The notes under the pieces were generated by a model, which searched no databases, was not told the origin of the DNA, and saw only the letters and a program-made list of their open reading frames with translations. A DNA stretch of 64,000 nt, taken from positions 26,951 to 90,950 of the forward strand of contig JABACD010000014.1 in assembly GCA_014237855.1 (NCBI GenBank). Direction: 5' to 3'. Shown here in pieces: positions 55,550 through 62,642 of the stretch (position 1 is its first letter; each line of letters begins with the position of its first letter). The translations under genes and the position numbers were made by a program. The stretch comes from Planctomycetota bacterium (GTDB taxonomy: Bacteria; Planctomycetota; UBA1135; GCA-002686595).

Positions 55550-56764
55550 TTACTTCTTCTTGTAGGTCTTTTCGACCCACTTGGCCCAGTTCGCGTCTAG
55601 TTCTGCCGGCGTGAGGTTGAAGGACTCCTTCAGGGCCCGTGTCTGGCGTGTCACAAGTTCGCTCTCTGATTCCTCTTGAGCGCGAGGGTTGCTGGCGAGC
55701 GGGTAGCAGGAGAGCGAGATGAACTGCTTCAGGTCCCCGTCGAGCCCACTCATCAAGTACTCCAGCTTTGACCAGGAGATCAAGTGATCTCTTGGCCCAA
55801 GGTCGCTGTAATCCGTCCAGGTGAACATCTTCTCAGCGCTGGTGTAGAAGTCATTCTTGACCAGGTTGCGGACACGTGGCTGCCAGTTCCATGACTCGTC
55901 GTGCTTGTCGTAGATCACCTTGCGTCCATCGAAGAACGGATAGCGCTCATCGATTCTCTTGGTGTAGACGTGGCCAAGGCCGTAGACGAGCCAGTCCGGC
56001 CCTTGAAACAGATACTGGCGGTGGAACCCATCGATGAAGTTGTTTGCGATGTTGTGCGAGAGCAGGCAGTAGAACATCGTGTCGATCGGCGCATCTGGCT
56101 CCTTCTTCCAGTTCTCCGCGATGGCCTCCACATTGGCGAGGAATAGCATGCCCTCACCGCGCCAGCCCGTGCGGTAGGAGAACTCGATATCCTGCTTCTC
56201 GTAGGCCAGGAGGTAGCGGCTGTATTCACTCTTGCGCTGACATAGGAGCACCCGGAACTTGTCCTTGTGCCCCAGGTGCGTCCCGCTTCTGCCAAAGTCG
56301 GCTTCTGTCAGGCCGAGGTCCTCGACGAACGCGGCGTAGAGTCTCTCGAGTCGCTGGGCGTAGATGTGCAGCCGTAGGTAGGGATCGAGCTTCTTCTTGG
56401 GCGCCTTCAACTTGCCGAGCTTCTTCTTGAGTTGAGCGATCTCCTCCTTGATCAGCTTCCGCTCTTCTCGGTCGTTGGGGATCTTGTAGGTCCCAAGGCT
56501 AGAGCCGATCAGGAAGTGTTCGGTCTCGACCCAGATCATGGGGATCCCGCCCATGTTCTCCTGAACACTCTTGGTGTCGTCGGTATACCTCCAGGGAAAG
56601 AACCCGAAGCGCTTGTAGCCAAGGGCTCGCTCGAGGTCTCGCTCACCCTTGGTGTAGGGGTCGACCTCCTCGAACTCCTCCATCTCGCCATCCTTCTGGG
56701 CACTCGCAGGGGTTGCTGCACAGAACAGGACGAAGAGGAGCGTGAAGAGGGAGGGGGCCTTCAT
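55550..56764 (-). CDS. secreted peptidase-MA-like protein with degenerate active site
   Basis: About 404 residues from the ATG at 56764 with a signal peptide (MKAPSLFTLLFVLFCAATPASA). IAENWKKEPDAPIDTMFYCLLSHNIANNFIDGF corresponds to the helix that in peptidase-MA-like proteins carries HExxH; here it reads HNIAN, so zinc catalysis is unlikely. GPDWLVYGLGHVYTKR aligns with the family's downstream WLxEGLAxY. Charged and aromatic residues are abundant. No enzymatic role can be given. It follows the UU gene on the same strand with a strong hairpin between, so the two are probably separate transcripts. Confidence 0.7.
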   Translation of the reverse strand: MKAPSLFTLLFVLFCAATPASAQKDGEMEEFEEVDPYTKGERDLERALGYKRFGFFPWRYTDDTKSVQENMGGIPMIWVETEHFLIGSSLGTYKIPNDREERKLIKEEIAQLKKKLGKLKAPKKKLDPYLRLHIYAQRLERLYAAFVEDLGLTEADFGRSGTHLGHKDKFRVLLCQRKSEYSRYLLAYEKQDIEFSYRTGWRGEGMLFLANVEAIAENWKKEPDAPIDTMFYCLLSHNIANNFIDGFHRQYLFQGPDWLVYGLGHVYTKRIDERYPFFDGRKVIYDKHDESWNWQPRVRNLVKNDFYTSAEKMFTWTDYSDLGPRDHLISWSKLEYLMSGLDGDLKQFISLSCYPLASNPRAQEESESELVTRQTRALKESFNLTPAELDANWAKWVEKTYKKK

Positions 56765-56825
56765 GCGAGCCGCTGAGCGTGAATTGAGCATGGTCCACAT
56801 TCAATGTGGTCGTCTGGGAAATGAG

Positions 56826-56861
56826 ATGGGGCGACGAACACCATTGTGTTCGACGCCCCAT
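56826..56861 (-). terminator. hairpin terminator of the UU selenoprotein gene
   Basis: ATGGGGCG (56826-56833) pairs with CGCCCCAT (56854-56861), and after one A-A mismatch CGAACAC (56835-56841) pairs with GTGTTCG (56846-56852) around CATT. It sits 56 bases after the minus-strand stop and is followed on that strand by a pyrimidine-rich stretch. Confidence 0.65.
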
Positions 56862-56916
56862 GAGTACGGTTCAAGAGTCAGTTTCTTGAGCAGTCAGGAG
56901 AAGGGTTCAAGAGGCT

Positions 56917-57873
56917 CTAGCGGGTAGAGCTAGAGGCTTCCTTGTCCTTCTTCAAATTTTTCTGGCGCCGCAATTCCAGGCGGTAGGCCTTGGTGGCTTC
57001 ACCTTGAAGCTTGGCCAGGCTGTCTTCTTCCTTGGCAATCTTGGTTGCGAGCTTCGGCAGCTTCTTGGACTTGGGACCATCTTCTTCGAGAATCTGGTCG
57101 CGACGACTCAGGAGCTCGTTCAGGCGCTGATCTTGCGCGTCGAACTTGTCGAGCAGGGCCTGAAGCTTCTTGAGGGAGGCATCAGGCTTCTTGGTGTACT
57201 CCTTGCCAAGTAGTCCATGCATGGACTTCCAGAGTTCAGTCCGTGACGTTTGAGACTCGAGGGCCTTGTGGTTCTCGCCATTCGTCGAGCAGACGAAGAG
57301 GTGCTCAGGATTCTTTTGGGTGAAGAGCGCGTTGAACGGGTGGTTCTCTTCCATCACGTCAACGGGTAGCTTCACACAGTGGAACCATGCCGAGAGCAAG
57401 AAGGTCTTCTCGTTGTCAGACCCGCCCTTGAGCAGAGCATCATCCGTACCATTGCAGACCTTGCACTCGCGGAGGACGAGGAGCGGACGAGGGTCATCAC
57501 CGGCGATGTAGGCCAGAGCTTCTTCCCGGGTGAGCGCCTTACGCTCAGCACGGGAGTAGGTTCCCTCGGTTTTCTCGCCGGCACCAGGTGCGTACACCGG
57601 GTAGTCCCACTTCATCTTGAGGTAGTGCCGTGAGCTAGGTCCGCGGAAGACCTCGGGCAGGGTCATCGGTCCGGAAGGGGCCGTTGCTGGACCCGAGGCC
57701 GGGCCTGCCGGAGTTGTGGGCGCAGGAGCACGACCACCACCACTGGGAGCAGGAGACGAACTGCCTCCTGAAGGGGGGGGCGTTCATCATCCAGGGGCTG
57801 CGCCGGAGGGCGCGCCCATCATTGCGATGACTGCTGCGCTGAGGCCTGTGGCCCAGAGTTTCTTCGAGAGCAT
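56917..57873 (-). CDS. secreted CxxC protein with tandem in-frame UGA-UGA (probable Sec-Sec)
   Basis: Read through two adjacent UGAs (57787-57789 and 57784-57786), this is 318 residues. The ATG at 57873 has an excellent ribosome site, AAAGGAG, seven bases upstream. It opens a signal peptide (MLSKKLWATGLSAAVIAMMG), then SGAAPG-UU-TPPPSGG and a flexible P/G/S/A-rich linker to about residue 68. The frame is unchanged into a domain starting MTLPEVFRG, which contains RECKVCNGT (Cys137, Cys140), WFHC and a Lys-rich coiled tail. The UU pair would be codons 29-30, just after the likely signal cleavage. A SECIS-like hairpin with loop AGUUC follows. Without recoding only a 28-residue peptide would be made. 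No homologue is known to me. A frameshift is not needed, although an eight-C run lies nearby. Confidence 0.75.
57750..57783 (-). promoter_or_regulatory. bacterial SECIS-like hairpin of the tandem-UGA gene
   Basis: On the transcript, CAGGAGGC (57770-57763) pairs with GUCUCCUG (57757-57750), with one G-U, around the loop AGUUC (57762-57758). The loop starts 21 bases after the second UGA and 24 after the first. It is the longest of the four stems (8 pairs). Confidence 0.75.
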
Positions 57874-58054
57874 GCCCGAACTCCTTTGAGGTCAGAAGGT
57901 ACCGGTCGAATCGTGCAGGCCCGAGAATCGTCGCTCTCAGGGCCGCTTCACAAGGTACCTCTATCGTGTTCGATTGGGCATGGGCACCCGGTAAAGATCT
58001 GGAGTGCTGATCGGAGACCCATTGCAGTGGCTGGGGCAAGTCAGAAGTGCTTTG

Positions 58055-58060
58055 ATTATA
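58055..58060 (-). promoter_or_regulatory. candidate -10 element upstream of the tandem-UGA gene
   Basis: A perfect TATAAT on the minus strand lies in an AT-rich patch within the 230-base gap upstream of the ATG at 57873. No convincing -35 hexamer stands 16-18 bases before it. It would give a leader of about 175 bases. Confidence 0.3.
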
Positions 58061-58103
58061 AGAGTTTACACTTTCTGCTGAGTTCGGGGGGGTGCGTGCG
58101 GAG

Positions 58104-59654
58104 TCACTCGCTCTCCCCACGGCTGACCTGGCCAAGCAGGTCACTTGCGCGGATCCGCTCGGCAAGAGCCTGTGCAGCCACGGCGCATCCGAGCCGATTG
58201 GGGTGACCCTCTCGATAATAGAACGGCGAAAGAGCAGGCGTCGGAGACCCGTTGCGGCCATCGAAGAGAGGAAGCAGGTCCAGCGAATCGATGCCGAGCT
58301 CCTTGCAGTCGGTCATGATCTTGCTGCCGGGGAGGGCACGGTCGTAGTCACCGAGGGAGCCGCCGGAGCGGTGCACCAGCTCCTGATAGTGAATCTCCTC
58401 GGTCTGGATCCGAGCCGGGATACGAAGGACCAGTAGCCTTGCGCCGCTGCTCTCACAGAGCCTCGCCATCTCGCGGAAAGCATCGAGGCTGAGGGCGTGG
58501 TTCTCTAGAACCAGCTCGTCTGGCTCTCGAGCCATGGATGGAAGCAGCCGAAAGTAAGCATGCTCTGGAGGGATGTCGGTCATCCCCGGCACTCGAATCA
58601 AGACTCGGCTCTCCAGTCGACGGAAGAACTGAGAGTACTTGGACCAGTAGGCACGACCAAGGAGTGTTGATGGGCGCGGAGGTTTGAAGACCACCAGCTG
58701 ATCTCCGCGCTGCTCGGTTGAGAGCTTTCTATCGTGAACTCCGTTTTGGCGTGATCTGACAAGTTGTGAGCGAGCATCATCGAGATCGTTTCCATCGTAG
58801 AAGCCAACAACGACAAGGGCTGGCCTCAAGCGTACGAGCAGTTTCTCGAGCAAGAGCAGTATGTGGCGTGGTCCGTAGCCTGCGGTTGCGCCATTGAGTA
58901 CTCGGACCCGCATGTCCTTGGAGAGTTCTGCCTGGAGCAGGGCGGGGATGGCCTCTTCTCGGCGAACGCCAAAGCCGACCATGGTGGAGTCGCCCAGACA
59001 AAGGATCAGTGGCTCGTCGGTGGATGTCGAGTCAGGCCAATCCTGATCACGGAAGCCCTCATCATTCGTTTCATAGGGTTCCTGGTCATACTCCGGATGA
59101 ACGAAGTAACCCCGGAAGTTCTTGGCCTGCACGTGAATCAGCTCCGGGACCTTGACGTATGGGGTGCTGGCCGGCGAGCTGTCTGCTGCGACAATCCCGT
59201 GTGGCGCACGAGGGAATCGGCTACGCGCCCACAGTTCTGCTACAGAGAGACTGGCGAAGAGCATGAGGCCAAGCAGGCCCAGACGGGTCAGCCACCGCCC
59301 ACCGCGGGAGGAGAACCGATGAGGGGCAGCGGCGAGGACCACGGAGAAGCAGGCAGCGGAGAAGAGAGCCAGGGCGAATATCGGGCTCGCGCCGGGGGGG
59401 TCGAGTGCGAGCTCGAGGGTCAGGCCCAGGGTCCCGACACAAGCCATCGCTTCCGCAAGAAGTCTGCGCCTTGGCCGCAGGGCGAGAGGCAGAACCGCAA
59501 GGATGAGACCTCCCGACAGGATCAGTCGCCATGCCTCGAATCGCCCGATGACGCCGAAGAGCAGGATGAACAGACCCAATTGAATGGCCAGCCGTAGGAG
59601 AGCGACGCGGTTGCCCCTGGAAGGGAGCGAGTCTTGGGAGGCGGAGCTCAGCAA
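58104..59654 (-). CDS. polytopic N-terminus fused to SGNH/GDSL hydrolase
   Basis: 516 residues from a TTG start. The first 150 residues contain four or five hydrophobic segments; the rest is an SGNH domain: LILCLGDSTMVGFGV with the nucleophile Ser, GATAGYGPRHI for the Gly block, GFYDGNDLDD for the Asn block and YYREGHPNRLGCAVAAQAL for the Asp/His block. Membrane-linked SGNH proteins commonly acetylate or deacetylate surface glycans. The gene lies 26 bases after the PEP/pyruvate-binding gene, so it may be co-transcribed. A related shorter SGNH protein is at 23287-24321. Confidence 0.85.
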   Translation of the reverse strand: MLSSASQDSLPSRGNRVALLRLAIQLGLFILLFGVIGRFEAWRLILSGGLILAVLPLALRPRRRLLAEAMACVGTLGLTLELALDPPGASPIFALALFSAACFSVVLAAAPHRFSSRGGRWLTRLGLLGLMLFASLSVAELWARSRFPRAPHGIVAADSSPASTPYVKVPELIHVQAKNFRGYFVHPEYDQEPYETNDEGFRDQDWPDSTSTDEPLILCLGDSTMVGFGVRREEAIPALLQAELSKDMRVRVLNGATAGYGPRHILLLLEKLLVRLRPALVVVGFYDGNDLDDARSQLVRSRQNGVHDRKLSTEQRGDQLVVFKPPRPSTLLGRAYWSKYSQFFRRLESRVLIRVPGMTDIPPEHAYFRLLPSMAREPDELVLENHALSLDAFREMARLCESSGARLLVLRIPARIQTEEIHYQELVHRSGGSLGDYDRALPGSKIMTDCKELGIDSLDLLPLFDGRNGSPTPALSPFYYREGHPNRLGCAVAAQALAERIRASDLLGQVSRGESE

Positions 59655-59680
59655 TACAGGGGCCTGGTTGGAGGGTCGAT

Positions 59681-62626
59681 TCAGCGGCCCGGCTTGGTGA
59701 TCAAGCCCTCACCCTTACGGCCGTTGACCACAACAGTGAGGGGGTGCTCAAGTCGGATGTGCCGCACGCACTCAGTCCGCGAAACTGCTGGCAGTGATGT
59801 GAGCCAACCCCAGTCGAGCTGGCCTTCTCCAAAGCGCGGATTGATCGTGAAGTAAGAGACGCCCGAGGAGGTCAGGTTCTGAAAGAAGTGCGTCCCTTGG
59901 GATGGCTCGACACGCAGGTCCTCGAAACCAGCCTCGACGATCACGCGTGCACCACTGATTTGATTCCATCCCACCGGGATACCCAGATTTGGATCTGCGG
60001 AGCCCCAGCGACCTATGCCAATCAGGAGGTAAGGGCGAAGCTCATTGCGCAGACTGGCGTCGAAGTGGGCCACGTCCTTGGCGACTTGTGGGGTCTTGCT
60101 ACGATCGAAGCCATCGACAGGTACCAGGACGATGTCGAAGATGTCATCGATGCGGCCATTGCCCAGGACTGTCGTGCTGCGGCAGAGGATCGAGGCATCG
60201 TCAACCTCACCAATCTCGATGTTCTCGAGCTCCTGAGAGATCGAGAGCGGCCGCATCTGGAGAAACCCAAAGTCAGCCATGCGCCCGTCCAGGCCCAGGT
60301 TGCCAGCAAATTCGATCTCGACCGGGGCGCCAGTGCCACTCTGGCAGGCCCCAAGTAGAGTCTCGAGGATGCGCGGCAGGGGAATGTAGTTGTGCTTGAG
60401 CACCTGCGCAAAGCTCACCAGGCGTACACCAGACCTCGAGATCCCGTCAATGATGCGGTCGTCATCCTGAGAGTAGGTTGAGCCGAGTAGCTTCATCACG
60501 CCATCACCTTCGGCCACTTCAAGCGGGTGCCTCGTCATGCCAACAAGGGAAGAGTGCGGTTGAGCGCGTTTGAGATCGAGGGCGTAGAACTCTCTCTGGG
60601 AGTTCTCCAGGCTGGTCTCCACAGAGGAGAATCCGAGCAGTTGCTTGGGGTACTTGGGGCAGAAGCGCACGCATGGGCTTCCATCCACAACGGTCTTGCC
60701 GAGTCCGAGTGCAACGGCGGCGACTCCGTCGGCTGAATCGTGGCCCGGTGCTGGATAGAAGTCGTGAGATCGAGCGACTCCGGAGAAGTCGGGATAGAAC
60801 AGATCCCGGTGCTGAGTACCGACGATGGCCTGGATGATGACCGCCATTTTCTCCTCCTCCAGTCGGAAGGAGGTCATCTGGATATAGCTCTTGGCGTGCT
60901 GTGTGAAGGCGGAGGCATAGACCCGCCTTATCGCGTCCTTGAGCTGATTGAGTCGAACGTCGAGACTCGGGTCGTTGTTCGGGATGAAATAAGTGCGGTA
61001 AACACCGGCAAATGGCTGAGCCAGAGAGTCCTCGAGTAGGCTCGATGAACGTACCGCGAGGGGGTAGTGCACCTTGAGCAAGAAGGCCCGTAGATCGGCA
61101 GCTGCCAGGCGTGGGAAGGGTGCTTTCAGGAAGTGTTGCAGGACCTCGTCGTCGGTGTGTTCTCCGATGGCGAAGTCACGAATCCAGCCGTACTCCAGGA
61201 ACTGGTCGTAGACTTCAGTCGCCAACACGATCGATGGGGGGACGTGGACGTTGACCTCAGGGAACAGGCTATCGACATCGATTTGGTTGAGAATTCGATT
61301 CGCGAAGGCAATTCCCCGTGCCTTACCGCCGAGTGAGCCAGAACCCACTCGTGTCATGCTGATGGTGGGGTCGAAGACCTGGCTCTCAAAGTCGGCAATG
61401 ACGGTGCGGCTGCGCTCGCGTTGTGCATTCTCGAGTAGCTGCAACAGCTGAGCCCTCATGGCCTCGACGTCTTCGTAGTCCTTGAGATGGCAGGCGCGCA
61501 GGCGTTGAGCCAGATCGAATTCCGTTCGAGCCTTCAGCCAGAACGAGAAATGATTGTGTTGGGCGTGGTAGGTCAGGCACTCCGCCGGAACGACTCGCAG
61601 CTTTTCGGCGAAGCTACGCAGGTCAGAGGCTCGCCCGATCTCTGACCCGTCTGCCCCGCGGAATATGAAGGCGCCAAAACCGCATCGATCGACCAGGATC
61701 GCGCGCAGGTCGTGGAGGAGGGTCGGGGAGCCCTTGAGCAGGAATGAGCCACCAGCTTCCTCGGCCGCCTCACGGTTGCTCGCTTCGCTGGACTGGAGCA
61801 CGATCCGGATATCCGACCGTTGAAGGAGCACCTGCTCCACGAGCTCCAGACCCGCATGCGTTGAGAGCTTGCCTCTGATGGGGAATTGAAAGTCCGAGAT
61901 GACTCCCAGGATGTGTTCGCCGTAGTTCTCGACATGCTTCCAGGCCTCTTCGTAGGTCTGGCAGAGGAGCACCTTCGGGCGTGCCCGCATACGAAGGAGC
62001 TTCTGGGAGAGGCTGAGGTCCTCGTCGAGCAGTCGGTGGACATGTGCCATGACCTCCGAGTAGATCACGGGAAGGAATGAGGAGTAGAAACGGATGCTGT
62101 CCTCGACGACCAGGACCACAGGAACTCCATGCATTCCCGAGTCGATCGCCACGTTCCGTAGATCCTCGACGCTCTTGATGATCGCCAGGAAAATTCGAAC
62201 ATCCCCCTGCCAGAGGAATACGCGCTCCAGTAGCTCGCAGTCCTCGCAGTTGATGAAGTCGCGCAGTTCATCCACGGTGTAGGTGAGCGCAACGACTGGC
62301 ATTTCATGGCCACTTGCCCGCAACGACTTGGTCAGGTCAATGGCTGTGGCTCCACTGGCGTTTGCGCTGCCAATGACCAGGTCGAAGTCCGGGTCCGTGC
62401 CGAGCAGCTCTATGGCTTCTTCCGCATTGGAGACGCGGAACAGGTCCGGGAAGTGGCTGATGTTCAGCGCGAGGAACTGTCCGAGCAGGGTCTCTTGAAG
62501 CTGGCCCTCTTCCGAAAGAATGAAGGAGTCGTAGAGGCTGGAGACCAGCAGGATTCGACGAATACGAAAGCGCGTCAGTTCATGGAACTTGAGTGCTTGC
62601 GGTTGGACTCGGGGTGAGTCGTTCAA
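59681..62626 (-). CDS. PEP/pyruvate-binding (PPDK N-terminal type) protein with receiver-like N-terminus
   Basis: 981 residues. Residues about 20-150 and 165-320 resemble two response-regulator-like folds (RIRRILLVSSLYDSFILSE; VPVVLVVEDSIRFYSSFLP), the second with the acidic pair ED and an Asp in VISDFQFP. Residues about 460-850 hold the PPDK/PEP synthase nucleotide-binding fold: GSGSLGGKARGIAFANRIL, PLAVRSSSLLEDSLAQPFAG, FRLEEEKMAVIIQ and EIEFAGNLGL. The central phospho-His and PEP-binding barrel of a complete dikinase are not present, so a regulatory or kinase-like role is more likely than PEP synthesis. Its start is 16 bases from the stop of glutamate dehydrogenase. Confidence 0.85.
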   Translation of the reverse strand: MNDSPRVQPQALKFHELTRFRIRRILLVSSLYDSFILSEEGQLQETLLGQFLALNISHFPDLFRVSNAEEAIELLGTDPDFDLVIGSANASGATAIDLTKSLRASGHEMPVVALTYTVDELRDFINCEDCELLERVFLWQGDVRIFLAIIKSVEDLRNVAIDSGMHGVPVVLVVEDSIRFYSSFLPVIYSEVMAHVHRLLDEDLSLSQKLLRMRARPKVLLCQTYEEAWKHVENYGEHILGVISDFQFPIRGKLSTHAGLELVEQVLLQRSDIRIVLQSSEASNREAAEEAGGSFLLKGSPTLLHDLRAILVDRCGFGAFIFRGADGSEIGRASDLRSFAEKLRVVPAECLTYHAQHNHFSFWLKARTEFDLAQRLRACHLKDYEDVEAMRAQLLQLLENAQRERSRTVIADFESQVFDPTISMTRVGSGSLGGKARGIAFANRILNQIDVDSLFPEVNVHVPPSIVLATEVYDQFLEYGWIRDFAIGEHTDDEVLQHFLKAPFPRLAAADLRAFLLKVHYPLAVRSSSLLEDSLAQPFAGVYRTYFIPNNDPSLDVRLNQLKDAIRRVYASAFTQHAKSYIQMTSFRLEEEKMAVIIQAIVGTQHRDLFYPDFSGVARSHDFYPAPGHDSADGVAAVALGLGKTVVDGSPCVRFCPKYPKQLLGFSSVETSLENSQREFYALDLKRAQPHSSLVGMTRHPLEVAEGDGVMKLLGSTYSQDDDRIIDGISRSGVRLVSFAQVLKHNYIPLPRILETLLGACQSGTGAPVEIEFAGNLGLDGRMADFGFLQMRPLSISQELENIEIGEVDDASILCRSTTVLGNGRIDDIFDIVLVPVDGFDRSKTPQVAKDVAHFDASLRNELRPYLLIGIGRWGSADPNLGIPVGWNQISGARVIVEAGFEDLRVEPSQGTHFFQNLTSSGVSYFTINPRFGEGQLDWGWLTSLPAVSRTECVRHIRLEHPLTVVVNGRKGEGLITKPGR

Positions 62627-62642
62627 GATACGCTTTCCGCGG

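Noticed and set aside
57635..58261. 208-codon open frame antiparallel in register to the UU gene
   Set aside because: It overlaps the well-supported ribosome site and signal peptide in another frame and has a low-complexity, Arg/Ser/Cys-rich composition.
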